Shown: positions 8,304 through 17,335 of the stretch, one piece after another
Position numbering within the stretch: the first letter of the stretch is position 1
How the letters are laid out: each line of letters begins with the position of its first letter
NCBI RefSeq assembly: GCF_029266855.1
Contig: NZ_JAQSWB010000004.1
Span: 186,001-250,000, forward strand
Source of the DNA: Fluviicola sp.
GTDB lineage: Bacteria; Bacteroidota; Bacteroidia; Flavobacteriales_D; Crocinitomicaceae
DNA length: 64,000 bases
Direction: 5' to 3'
Made by a program: the position numbers and the translations under genes
Notes under the pieces: generated by a model
Told to the model about the DNA's origin: nothing
Databases searched by the model: none
Seen by the model: only the letters and a program-made list of their open reading frames with translations

Positions 8304-9437
8304 CTGCAACACCTTTTGCTTCTTCTTTTCGAAATAAGCTTCCAAAGTTCGTTTAGAAAGCGCTGAAACTCCAATGATCAGCGGAATGGCAATACCATAG
8401 TAAAACAAGCTTTCCCACCACATTCCCGAACCGGCAACAAAGCCTTTTACCAATTCAATGATTTGGGAAAGAATCAATAAATGGAACATGTAAATCCCGT
8501 ATGAGATTTCCCCGAGATAAGAAAAAAAGCGGTTTTCCAGGGTAAACAAATTCTTATCCACAACCGAAACTCCAATAATCAGGTAAAGGAATAAGGCATT
8601 CGGAACGATAGCTGAAACGATCGGATTCCCGAAAAAGAAATACCAAAGATCTGCGTGGATATTTGCTCCAAAGAGAATAAAAACGAGTATCAGGGAATAG
8701 AAAAAGAGTTGTGAAGGAATGCTGTAAATCCAAGAAACAGTAATCCGACTTCCATAATTAAACACCAAATAAGCCCCCAAACCACCGATCGCCATTGCTT
8801 CAAACTGGTGAATGCGAATCACATAACTCAAAACTCCCGGTAATGCCCAATAAGTATTAATGCTAATCAGGATCAATTTGAATGCAATAACTCCAAGCAA
8901 CAATTTCAGCACGTGTTTTTTCAGCCATTTGAATAGAGGCGCCCAAATAAGATAGAATACCTCCTCTACTCCAATAGACCAAAGGGGTTCAAGGAGGTTA
9001 CTCCCAAAGAAGTAATTCACCATTCCCGGAACAAAGAAAACGAAGTAGTACCAAGTTTCCCCGAAAGTATAAGGCATTTTGTAAGGAATATTGAACCAAT
9101 CAATAAAATACGGCTGAATAATTGCTCCGATAATGACCATCAGAAAATACAAGGGCCAAATCCGGAAAACGCGTTTGATATAGAATTGCTTAATGGAAAT
9201 ATCATTTTTTACTTCCCGCTCTTTCAGCAATAAATAAGTGATCAGGAAGCCACTCAGAACAAAGAAAAAACTGACGGCATGCGTACCGTTTTGAAACAAT
9301 CCGAAATCCTTTAAATGATTTTGTAAGCCATGATCTTTTCTTAAAGACTCCGCATGGTGGATCACTACCAAAAAAGCAGCGATAAACCGCAGGGTGTTCA
9401 AACCTTTGAAACGAGAAATTGCTTTGTAGTTCGTCAT
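8280..9437 (-). CDS. Acyltransferase family 3 integral-membrane O-acyltransferase
   Basis: 385 residues with about ten membrane segments. The N-terminal block 'LNTLRFIAAFLVVIHHAES' carries the conserved His of the family, and 'SFFFVLSGFLITYLLLKERE' followed by 'FYIKRVFRIWPLYFL' is the standard acyltransferase-3 signature. These proteins O-acetylate or O-acylate surface glycans using cytoplasmic acyl-CoA. The ATG overlaps the stop of the upstream LETM1-related gene in an ATGA, so translation is coupled. The C-terminal six residues are encoded by a dispersed repeat. Confidence 0.88.
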   Translation of the reverse strand: MTNYKAISRFKGLNTLRFIAAFLVVIHHAESLRKDHGLQNHLKDFGLFQNGTHAVSFFFVLSGFLITYLLLKEREVKNDISIKQFYIKRVFRIWPLYFLMVIIGAIIQPYFIDWFNIPYKMPYTFGETWYYFVFFVPGMVNYFFGSNLLEPLWSIGVEEVFYLIWAPLFKWLKKHVLKLLLGVIAFKLILISINTYWALPGVLSYVIRIHQFEAMAIGGLGAYLVFNYGSRITVSWIYSIPSQLFFYSLILVFILFGANIHADLWYFFFGNPIVSAIVPNALFLYLIIGVSVVDKNLFTLENRFFSYLGEISYGIYMFHLLILSQIIELVKGFVAGSGMWWESLFYYGIAIPLIIGVSALSKRTLEAYFEKKKQKVLQKMNREGA

Positions 9438-10684
9438 TCTTCCAGTTCGTTATCTTTAAAGGCTGACGGCACCAGGTTAGGAATAATTTTCAAAACGATC
9501 GGTAAGAGCAAAGCTCCTCCCGGCAATAGAAAAATAGCTAAAGCAGGCATCGATTTTACGATATCCATAAATTGCGTTTTAACCTTTTCTTTTTCTTCCT
9601 TAGTCAATTCTTCGGATGCAGATTTCCGGATCAAAAAGACCAGTTCCTTGCTCTGTTTAATTTCCTGAGCTAATTTATCTTTGTTCCTTCCCAATATCTT
9701 GATCCAGCGTTTGGAAACACTATCCAGCATTAACTCCATCGAATTCGAATCGTTCAAATAAGAAACCTGGTGATTATTTTCCAATAAAAACTGGTCGGTG
9801 CAATAAATCGCCTCATCCAAATCCCTTTCCGAACACTTCATCCATTTTTTCAGCATGATCAAAGTCTCAAGATCTGTTTCCCTTGAATTCTGATTCATAT
9901 GCATGGTAAGGACGGCAAGATCCAGTAAATAGCGTTTGAAATTCCATGAATCAACCATCTCTGAATTTAGCTCGTTCAGGCTGATCCCTTCTTTAAAACG
10001 CAATTTCGCAAGTTCCTTTTCATCGGAATCCAAATCTGCCGAAAGCAAAAAAGTATTGAATAAGTTCTTTTCATGATCCTGGATCTCTCCGTCAGAATAG
10101 GCGGAAATAGAAATAATCCCCAAGGCCATAAGTGCCAGTTTCTGATAATCCAGCGTTTGTTGTCGCTTATTCTTTAAAAAATCCTCGAAGAGAATAACGT
10201 CCAGGTAGATGAATGAATTATTGAAATAACTCATCCAGGATTTCGTATTTATCAAATGCTTAGGAACATCCGTACGTTTCTCCAAAATACGCTCGATCCT
10301 CTCGGAAGGACTTTCCTTCAGGAAGAATGTCAGAACTGAAGTAAGTGATTGAACACGATGTTTTTTGTAGAAAATATGCAGATCATTCAAAAACTCCTCC
10401 GGTTGCAGTTTTGTTTTCCCCTGAATATTGTAATGCGTAAACAAAAGCGATTCGAAGAGAAGAACGGTTAACTGCTCGTCGTGTGTCCATTTGGAAATGT
10501 TCCAGCTTTTTCCGAATAACAATTTTGAAGGATAACCAAAGATAATTCCCGTTTGAGAAAGTGTGTAATGATTGAATTCTGCGCGGGTTAAATCTGCCGG
10601 CTTTTGCAGGTCAATAGAAAGTTCACCTGACTCTATCAGTTGTAAGTACTTAGCAATCCATCCTTTCGAACCGGGAGCGATCAT
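9434..10684 (-). CDS. LETM1-related protein (Bacteroidota biofilm-associated type)
   Basis: 416 residues. The N-terminal two-thirds are helical with no obvious motif except a TerB-like acidic helical stretch around 185-225 ('ALGIISISAYSDGEIQDHEK'). The C-terminal 80 residues match the LETM1-like core: 'FMDIVKSMPALAIFLLPGGALLLPIVLKIIPNLVPSAFK', one Pro-rich membrane hairpin. Proteins of this layout in Bacteroidota carry the name LETM1-related biofilm-associated protein. Mitochondrial LETM1 concerns K+/Ca2+-proton exchange, but the bacterial function is not settled. It is translationally coupled to the acyltransferase downstream. Confidence 0.72.
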   Translation of the reverse strand: MIAPGSKGWIAKYLQLIESGELSIDLQKPADLTRAEFNHYTLSQTGIIFGYPSKLLFGKSWNISKWTHDEQLTVLLFESLLFTHYNIQGKTKLQPEEFLNDLHIFYKKHRVQSLTSVLTFFLKESPSERIERILEKRTDVPKHLINTKSWMSYFNNSFIYLDVILFEDFLKNKRQQTLDYQKLALMALGIISISAYSDGEIQDHEKNLFNTFLLSADLDSDEKELAKLRFKEGISLNELNSEMVDSWNFKRYLLDLAVLTMHMNQNSRETDLETLIMLKKWMKCSERDLDEAIYCTDQFLLENNHQVSYLNDSNSMELMLDSVSKRWIKILGRNKDKLAQEIKQSKELVFLIRKSASEELTKEEKEKVKTQFMDIVKSMPALAIFLLPGGALLLPIVLKIIPNLVPSAFKDNELEE

Positions 10685-10740
10685 GAAGCAAAGTTAAGCA
10701 TATTTGGATAGGGACTGCTAAAATTTTCAATTAGTCTGTT

Positions 10741-10768
10741 TTGGTTTCATTATTTCCACCTATATTTG
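10741..10768 (+). promoter_or_regulatory. Bacteroidota-type promoter of the peroxiredoxin gene
   Basis: TTG at 10741-10743, a 17-base spacer, and TATATTTG at 10761-10768 match the TTG-N(17-23)-TAnnTTTG consensus of the phylum. Transcription would start near 10775, leaving about 44 bases before the ATG at 10819. The divergent LETM1-related gene starts at 10684. Confidence 0.7.
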
Positions 10769-10818
10769 TCCTACTTATTCTATAGAATATATATTTTAAT
10801 AATAAAAAACACAGCAAT

Positions 10819-11454
10819 ATGGCTTTAAGACTCGGCGACACAGCACCAAACTTCACGGCAAAAACCAGCAGCGGAGATATCGATTTTCATGAATTCTTAG
10901 GAGATTCCTGGGGTATTTTGTTTTCACATCCTGCTGATTTTACTCCTGTTTGTACTACAGAATTGGGTAAAACTGCCAAACTAGCGAATGAATTTATCGC
11001 CAGGAATACAAAGGTACTTGCTCTTTCTGTCGACGGGGTGAATTCACACCATGAATGGATCAGGGACATTAATGAAACACAAAATACGGAAGTCAATTTT
11101 CCAATTATTGCAGATGAAGATCGCAAGATTGCCGAATTGTATGATATGATCCATCCGAATGCATCTGCAACATTAACTGTTCGTTCCCTGTTCATTATTG
11201 CTCCGGATAAAACAATCAAACTGATGATCACTTATCCTGCTTCAACAGGCCGGAATTTTCAGGAGATTCTGCGAGTTCTCGATTCCCTGCAATTAACGGC
11301 AAATTACAGTGTTGCAACTCCGGCAGATTGGAAACACGGTGAAGACGTTGTAGTCATCCCTGCTATCAAGACAGAAGATATTCCCGGAAAATTCCCGAAA
11401 GGATTCCGGGAGGTGAAACCTTATTTGCGTTTGACGCCACAACCCAATATCTGA
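10819..11454 (+). CDS. 1-Cys peroxiredoxin (Prx6 type)
   Basis: 211 residues, the normal length for the Prx6 group. The peroxidatic cysteine is C45 in 'HPADFTPVCTTELG', with the conserved Pro and Thr of the active site. I find no other cysteine in the protein, so there is no resolving Cys and an outside thiol must reduce it. The long C-terminal extension with 'PADWKHGEDVVVIPA' is typical of this group. It reduces hydrogen peroxide and alkyl hydroperoxides in the cytoplasm. It has its own promoter, and its TGA overlaps the ATG of the DUF4395 gene by one base. Confidence 0.93.
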   Translation: MALRLGDTAPNFTAKTSSGDIDFHEFLGDSWGILFSHPADFTPVCTTELGKTAKLANEFIARNTKVLALSVDGVNSHHEWIRDINETQNTEVNFPIIADEDRKIAELYDMIHPNASATLTVRSLFIIAPDKTIKLMITYPASTGRNFQEILRVLDSLQLTANYSVATPADWKHGEDVVVIPAIKTEDIPGKFPKGFREVKPYLRLTPQPNI

Positions 11455-11897
11455 TGGAGAAAGAAGGCTCAAGTTGTCCGGTTAATGACAAACAGGTTAA
11501 TGAGATCGTGATCCGGCTGATTGCAATGCAGGTTATCTTTATAACTGCAACGGCATTGTATTTCCAAATTCCTTATATCACAATGCTGTTAGTAGTTGAT
11601 TTCGGTTTTCGCGCATTTGGATTTAGCCATTTCTCTCCTTTGAAATTTATTGCCCGAAAAACCGTCTCTCACTTTCAATTGGGTTACAAGGCAACGAATG
11701 AGGCACCAAAAAGGTTTGCTGCAAAGGTCGGATTGTTTGTTGTTACGCTATTCTCAGTGGGTATGTTTCTTCAAATTCCCTGGTTTTCCTTATTACTTGG
11801 TACCGGATTACTTCTCTTCGCGGTTTTGGAATCGGGATTCGGGATTTGTGTCGGGTGTATCATCTACCATCAATTAACTCGTTATAAGGTGGTTTGA
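11454..11897 (+). CDS. DUF4395 membrane protein with a conserved cysteine pair
   Basis: 147 residues. It opens with 'SSCPVNDKQVNE', the N-terminal signature of DUF4395, followed by four hydrophobic segments in two pairs (about residues 20-35, 38-55, 90-107 and 110-127). A CxxC pair, C132 and C135, lies close to the C-terminus ('GFGICVGCIIY'). Function is not established for the family. Its members often sit beside thioredoxin, rhodanese or peroxiredoxin genes. Coupling to the 1-Cys peroxiredoxin (TGATG overlap) makes a thiol-related role plausible. Confidence 0.75.
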   Translation: MEKEGSSCPVNDKQVNEIVIRLIAMQVIFITATALYFQIPYITMLLVVDFGFRAFGFSHFSPLKFIARKTVSHFQLGYKATNEAPKRFAAKVGLFVVTLFSVGMFLQIPWFSLLLGTGLLLFAVLESGFGICVGCIIYHQLTRYKVV

Positions 11898-11989
11898 TTA
11901 TCGTTTGAATCAGGTCGGGTTGTAAAATTTGCACCCCGATCTGCAACCGCCTGTTCCTATTTGGAGTCTAGAGCAGAAGAAACAGATTT

Positions 11990-14185
11990 ATGAAAACAGT
12001 TCTACTCCTGCTTGTACTATTCGCAATTAAAAATTCATTTGCCCAAACGGGAAACTGCGGTACCGATCAAATCCACGATCATTTAATCAAGCGATTCCCT
12101 GAATTCTTTGAAAAGGAAAATCAGAATAACGAGCGCTTATACCACTTTCTGGCGTCAGACTCATCGAACCACGAAAAAACGGTCCATATCATCCCAATCG
12201 TATTTCACATCATGCATCAAAACGGACCTGAAAACATTTCTGATGCGACCGTAATTCAGGCAGTAGACGAGTTGAATCAACGTTTTCAGAATATGGGACA
12301 ATTTTTCGATGCAAGCGGTCATCAGGTAGATATTCAATTCTGTTTGGCATCGGTTGATCCCTGGGGGAATCCAACAAGTGGAATTACACACGATTATTCT
12401 TCGATTTTGACTCTCAATTATTATGATTATGTTCAGGATTGGACTTTCAAGACACAAAATAGGTGGAATCCGTTTCTATACCTGAACGTTTGGACCGTAG
12501 GAAACATTGCAGTTGACCCATTCCAAAATCCATTGGGTGTAGGCGGTTATGCCACTTTTCCCGGTGGCCCGATAGAAACAGATGGTATCGTGGGCCGTTA
12601 TAACCTGTTTGTGTCTAGCTTATTGGCGCATGAAGTCGGGCATTATTTGAACCTGTATCATACCTTCCATTCGTGTACCAATTTCAATTGTTTGCTGGAC
12701 GGGGACCGTGTTTGTGACACACCACCTGACAATTCAAATGACAATTCCGCCTGCCAGGGAAATTCCTGTAATACTGAAATGAGTGATACTTCAGGTTTCA
12801 ACCCGTTTTCCGGAGATGTTGCGGATTTGCCAAATTACATGGACTATACCTCTTGTCCCCTATCATTTTCACAGGGACAGGCAGACAGAATGCAAGCCGC
12901 TCTTATCCAGCTAAGACCAACTTTACTGCAGTCGAACGGATGCGGGGCACATCCGGGCGGAGCCATTCCGCTTGCATCTTTCACGATTGATTCCTCTTTT
13001 TGTAAAGGAACCGGAAAATATGGATTTCAAGCAAGCGATCCGAACTCACTTTATGCCGCCTGGGATTTTGACGGAAACGGAACAATTGATACGGTCGGGC
13101 AACAGGTAGTACATCGTTTTTCGAATTCCGGCATATATCCCGTCAAACTTTATGTGAGCGGGTACGGCGGTTCGGACACACTGACTCAATTGGTTTCCGT
13201 ATTTGTTGCACCACTTCATTATCCTGTTTCAGAAAATGCGATCGGAACAACAATGGATCCTATTCTGAATGTTCCCTATGCTTGTATCGGTGATCAAATA
13301 ACTTTAACGGGAGCTCCCGGAATGAGCAGCTATTTATGGAGTACAGGAAGTACAACTCAAAACACCACATTTACAATCGACACTACAACCGAGGTTTCAT
13401 TGACAATTACAACTCCGTCAGGTGAAATACTAAGCTCCTGTCAAAGCTTTAGAATTGGTGTAAATCCGCCGATCCACATGGTTATGGAGGTCGGTTCCGA
13501 CACAGTAGATTGCGGCGATTTGGTGACTTTGAGATGGTACCCGATTCCCTATTGGTTTCCTGCTACAAATACCTGGTACAGAAATGGAAGTTGGTTTTCA
13601 GAGAACCAGACAGTTCTATCCAATTATGGAACACCACCGGGAGATCAGGCTGTGTGGGTTGAGAATAATGTTGACCCGATTGGATGTCAAACCGACAGTG
13701 ATACGATTCATTTTTTCATCAATGACGCTGAACCGGTTCATTTGAGTTTCGATGGAACTACCCTTCGCAACAGTTACGATTGTTTGTCGCATTTATGGTA
13801 TCGGGATGGTGTTCTTTTAAGTGAGCAGGACAGTGCTTTGGTAGTTCCGCAAAACGGATGTTACTGGTGCGGATGCATAACTTGTGAATACATCATCACA
13901 GATACAATTTGTATTACGAATCTTGGAGTGAATACTTTTGCTGAGACGAACATTGACATTTTCCCGAATCCCTTTTCCGAAATCTTAACTATTCAGTTCT
14001 CCGAAGAACAGGATGCCACTTTGATTGAATTACTTGATCCGGCAGGAAAACTGGTGCGAAGAGTAAAAACTGATGGAAAAGAGTTATCGCTGAAACGCGA
14101 GGGATTAGCTTCGGGAGCTTACTTCATTCATATTTACAACGAGAATACTGATTTAAACGAAACCAGGTTAATCCTGATTGAATAA
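11990..14185 (+). CDS. Secreted M43 (pappalysin-type) metalloprotease with PKD domain and T9SS sorting domain
   Basis: 731 residues. A signal peptide ends near residue 19 (IKNSFAQ). The zinc site HEVGHYLNLYH begins at H214 and has the metzincin HExxHxxxxxH form, with Asn where Gly is usual. A Met-turn-like 'NYMDYTSC' follows about 70 residues later, and 'TGxxHDYSS'-like text upstream fits M43. A PKD-type domain spans about 328-404 ('AAWDFDGNG...YPVKLYV'). The C-terminus from about 654 ('NIDIFPNPFSE') is a type A T9SS sorting domain. It should be exported through SprA and stay at the surface or be released. Single gene. Confidence 0.88.
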   Translation: MKTVLLLLVLFAIKNSFAQTGNCGTDQIHDHLIKRFPEFFEKENQNNERLYHFLASDSSNHEKTVHIIPIVFHIMHQNGPENISDATVIQAVDELNQRFQNMGQFFDASGHQVDIQFCLASVDPWGNPTSGITHDYSSILTLNYYDYVQDWTFKTQNRWNPFLYLNVWTVGNIAVDPFQNPLGVGGYATFPGGPIETDGIVGRYNLFVSSLLAHEVGHYLNLYHTFHSCTNFNCLLDGDRVCDTPPDNSNDNSACQGNSCNTEMSDTSGFNPFSGDVADLPNYMDYTSCPLSFSQGQADRMQAALIQLRPTLLQSNGCGAHPGGAIPLASFTIDSSFCKGTGKYGFQASDPNSLYAAWDFDGNGTIDTVGQQVVHRFSNSGIYPVKLYVSGYGGSDTLTQLVSVFVAPLHYPVSENAIGTTMDPILNVPYACIGDQITLTGAPGMSSYLWSTGSTTQNTTFTIDTTTEVSLTITTPSGEILSSCQSFRIGVNPPIHMVMEVGSDTVDCGDLVTLRWYPIPYWFPATNTWYRNGSWFSENQTVLSNYGTPPGDQAVWVENNVDPIGCQTDSDTIHFFINDAEPVHLSFDGTTLRNSYDCLSHLWYRDGVLLSEQDSALVVPQNGCYWCGCITCEYIITDTICITNLGVNTFAETNIDIFPNPFSEILTIQFSEEQDATLIELLDPAGKLVRRVKTDGKELSLKREGLASGAYFIHIYNENTDLNETRLILIE

Positions 14186-14206
14186 TAATCAGAAAGAATC
14201 TAATAA

Positions 14207-14246
14207 AAACACGTAGGGCCGCGATTAATCGCGGCCCTACGTGTTT
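14207..14246. terminator. 40-bp perfect palindrome between convergent genes
   Basis: The half site AACACGTAGGGCCGCGATT (14208-14226) is followed directly by its exact reverse complement, and one more A:T pair extends it. A-rich DNA on the left and TTTAT on the right would let the hairpin end transcription from both the protease gene (plus) and infB (minus). A near-identical palindrome is at 50061-50098. Confidence 0.8.
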
Positions 14247-14261
14247 ATCAATATGAATTAA

Positions 14262-17156
14262 TTACAATTTTCTTGCAACTTCTACTTCTTCGTAAGCTTC
14301 AACTAAGTCACCGATTTTGATATCGTTGAATTTATCGATATTCAAACCACACTCGTAATTGTTTTTCACTTCTTTCACATCGTCTTTGAATCGTTTCAAT
14401 GATCCAAGAACACCTGTGTGAATTACGATTCCATCGCGAATAACACGGATCTTGGAAGTGCGTTTGATTAAACCGTCTGTTACGTAACATCCTGCAATCG
14501 TACCCACTTTCGTGATTTCGAATGTTTCGCGGATCTCTGCAGTACCAAGTACTTTTTCTTCGATATCCGGAGATAACATTCCTTCCATTGCAGCTTTCAA
14601 TTCATCGATCGCTTTGTAGATTACAGAGTAAAGTCGGATATCAATTTGTTCCTGTTCTGCCAATTTACGAGCAGCAACTGATGGTCTTACCTGGAACCCG
14701 ATAACGATTGCATCGGATGCAGAAGCTAAGTTTACATCGGCTTCAGTAATTGCACCAACTCCTTTGTGAACGATATTTACCTGGATTTCCTCTGTAGAAA
14801 GTCTCAATAATGAATCCGACAAGGCTTCGATTGATCCGTCCACGTCACCTTTAACGATCAGGTTCAATTCCTTGAAATCACCAATCGCCAAACGACGACC
14901 GATCTCATCCAGGGTAATGTGTTTATTTGTACGAAGACCCTGCTCACGATACAACTGCTCGCGTTTCGTAGCAATTGATTTCGCTTCGCGTTCGTCATCC
15001 ATAATATGGAATGTATCTCCTGCAGACGGTGCACCGTTAATTCCTAATACAGATACTGGCTGTGAAGGCCCGGCTTCTTTCAAGGAAACACCGTGCTCAT
15101 CATGCATTGCACGAACACGACCGTAGTTACGTCCTACCAATACAACATCACCAACTTTCATTGTTCCAGCATGTACAAGCATGTTTGTAACGTATCCTTT
15201 TCCTTTATCCAAAGAAGATTCGATTACCGTACCAACTGCATTCTTATTCGGATTTGCACGTAAATGCAGAATCTCTGCTTCCAACAATACTTTATCCAAT
15301 AAGGCGTCAATATTCAAATTCTGTTTTGCAGAAATTTCCTGGCACTGGTATTTTCCACCCCACTCTTCTACCAAGATGTTCATAGCAGAAAGTTGCTCAC
15401 GGATTTTGTCCGGGTTTGCACCAGGTTTGTCAATTTTATTGATCGCAAATACCATTGGTACATTTGCTGCCTGAGCATGAGAGATTGCTTCTTTTGTTTG
15501 AGGCATCACGTCATCATCCGCTGCTACAATGATAATTGCAACGTCAGTTACCTGAGCACCACGAGCACGCATCGCCGTAAAGGCTTCGTGACCCGGTGTA
15601 TCGAGGAAAGTCATTTTACGACCATCTTTCAATGTAACTGAGTAAGCACCGATATGCTGTGTAATTCCCCCGGCTTCACCAGCGGTTACGTTTGCATTAC
15701 GGATTTTATCCAATAAGGAAGTTTTACCGTGGTCAACGTGTCCCATCACCGTAATGATTGGCGGACGGTCGATCAGATCTTCCTCTTTATCTTCTACTTC
15801 CGGAATTGCTTCCTGAACGTCGGCTGAAACGAATTCTGTTTCAAATCCGAACTCTTCTGCCACGATTTGAATAGTTTCAGCATCCAAACGCTGGTTGATC
15901 GAAGCGAAGATTCCCAATGACATACAAGCTGAAATAACCTGAGTTGGAGACACATTCATCATCGATGCCAATTCTGACACGGTAACGAATTCCGTCAACT
16001 TCAAGATTTTCTCTTGCAATTCAGCTTCCAATTGTTCTATTTCACGACGTTGCGCACGGTCATCCCGTTTAGCACGACGATTCTTAGACGCTTTGGATTT
16101 ACCTCCCTGAGAAGATAAACGAGCCAGGGTATCTTTAATTTCTTTCTGAATATCTTGTTCGGTAACTGCCGGTTTATCAACAGGTCCTCCTTTTCTGAAG
16201 TTGCTTCCTGTACCACGGTTGAAGGTTCCTCCACCCGGGCGATTTCCACCCTGGCCTGGTCCGCCTGGTCCTCCCGGACGGTTTCCACCACCTGGTCCTC
16301 CTGTACCACCTTGTGGGTTTGTACCAGGAGTTTTCGGTACTTCTTTCTTTATACGTTTACGTTTCTTGCGATCATCACCCGGACGAGAAGAACCAACAGA
16401 TTTTGGTCTTTCAACAGGTAATTCAATTTTACCAAGGACAGTTGGTCCCGATAATTTTGTGCGATCAACGCGAATCGTTTCTATCTCTTTTGGAGCATCA
16501 GGTGCCGGTGCCGGAGTTTCCTTTGCTTTTTCTGCTGCTGCAGATTCTTTTTCAGGAACAACAGGTGCAACCGGAGATTTAGGATAATCGCTTTTATCGA
16601 TCGGCCCGTCTTCCTTTTTGCGTTTATCCGGTCTTGTTTTAGTATTCAATTTATCAAGGTCGATTCTACCGATTACCTGGATTCCACCGTCAGCTGACTG
16701 AGCTTGTGGCTCTTCTTCAGCACGTGGGATTTCTGTTTTCGGTTTCTCCTCTTCGACTGGTTTTTCAACAACAGGTTTCGGAACTTCAACCGGCGGAGTC
16801 TCTTCTACCTTTGGAGTTTCAACTTTCGGAGTAACAACGGGTGCAGTTTTTACTTGTTCTAACGCACTGTTATCAAAATCTTCCTCGTCTTCCTGAGACT
16901 TCGGTTCGTCTTTGATATCGCGTAAAGTAATTGTCTCACGCTTTTCTCTCTTAACCGCCGTCATTTTGGATTGCTCCTTTAAATTTTGGTCAGCGGCAAA
17001 TTGAGTGCGCAACATATCATACTGCTCCGGATCCAACTTCGTATTTGGATTGGAGTCAATAGCTTGTCCCTTCGATGCCAAAAAGTCGACGATCGTAGAG
17101 ATTCCTACATTCAATTCTCCTGCTGCTTTTCCTAAACGCTGTGTTTTACCAGACAT
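14262..17156 (-). CDS. infB: Translation initiation factor IF-2
   Basis: 964 residues. An N-terminal IF2N-like module (about 1-55) is followed by a long Pro/Glu/Lys-rich and then Gly/Pro/Arg-rich linker to about 340. A second IF2N domain and the GTPase domain come next, with GHVDHGKT (472-479), 'DTPGHEAF' and 'NKID'. Domains II-IV complete the factor ('[10 protein letters not shown]', 'VYKAIDELK'). It places fMet-tRNA on the 30S subunit and drives 70S joining. It is the last gene of rimP-nusA-infB, separated from nusA by 179 bases that can fold into two alternative hairpins. Confidence 0.98.
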   Translation of the reverse strand: MSGKTQRLGKAAGELNVGISTIVDFLASKGQAIDSNPNTKLDPEQYDMLRTQFAADQNLKEQSKMTAVKREKRETITLRDIKDEPKSQEDEEDFDNSALEQVKTAPVVTPKVETPKVEETPPVEVPKPVVEKPVEEEKPKTEIPRAEEEPQAQSADGGIQVIGRIDLDKLNTKTRPDKRKKEDGPIDKSDYPKSPVAPVVPEKESAAAEKAKETPAPAPDAPKEIETIRVDRTKLSGPTVLGKIELPVERPKSVGSSRPGDDRKKRKRIKKEVPKTPGTNPQGGTGGPGGGNRPGGPGGPGQGGNRPGGGTFNRGTGSNFRKGGPVDKPAVTEQDIQKEIKDTLARLSSQGGKSKASKNRRAKRDDRAQRREIEQLEAELQEKILKLTEFVTVSELASMMNVSPTQVISACMSLGIFASINQRLDAETIQIVAEEFGFETEFVSADVQEAIPEVEDKEEDLIDRPPIITVMGHVDHGKTSLLDKIRNANVTAGEAGGITQHIGAYSVTLKDGRKMTFLDTPGHEAFTAMRARGAQVTDVAIIIVAADDDVMPQTKEAISHAQAANVPMVFAINKIDKPGANPDKIREQLSAMNILVEEWGGKYQCQEISAKQNLNIDALLDKVLLEAEILHLRANPNKNAVGTVIESSLDKGKGYVTNMLVHAGTMKVGDVVLVGRNYGRVRAMHDEHGVSLKEAGPSQPVSVLGINGAPSAGDTFHIMDDEREAKSIATKREQLYREQGLRTNKHITLDEIGRRLAIGDFKELNLIVKGDVDGSIEALSDSLLRLSTEEIQVNIVHKGVGAITEADVNLASASDAIVIGFQVRPSVAARKLAEQEQIDIRLYSVIYKAIDELKAAMEGMLSPDIEEKVLGTAEIRETFEITKVGTIAGCYVTDGLIKRTSKIRVIRDGIVIHTGVLGSLKRFKDDVKEVKNNYECGLNIDKFNDIKIGDLVEAYEEVEVARKL

Positions 17157-17260
17157 ATATTATTTGCTTCTTTTAATTAATGTTCAATGTTCCATCCGTC
17201 ACCGACGGACCGGAATGAACAGTTTTTGCTTTGTAAAGATAGTTAGTGTTAGTCAGATTT

Positions 17261-17295
17261 AGGTGAAAATCGGTCAGGTATTTTTCACCTGACCG
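17261..17295 (-). promoter_or_regulatory. Alternative hairpins in the nusA-infB spacer
   Basis: A perfect nine-base stem is formed by CGGTCAGGT (17271-17279) and ACCTGACCG (17287-17295) with a seven-base loop; in the minus-strand RNA it is followed by ATTTTC. A second nine-base pairing, AGGTGAAAA (17261-17269) with TTTTCACCT (17282-17290), uses some of the same bases, so only one can form at a time. This resembles a weak terminator/antiterminator pair or a processing site. Confidence 0.5.
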
Positions 17296-17335
17296 AAATC
17301 ACCATCTATTTCTTTATTGAAAATTGTGCTTTCTA

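Noticed and set aside
16201-16587. Long proline-rich open frame on the plus strand
   Set aside because: It is the antisense of the Gly/Pro-rich linker of infB, and its composition is forced by that linker. It has no start context of its own.
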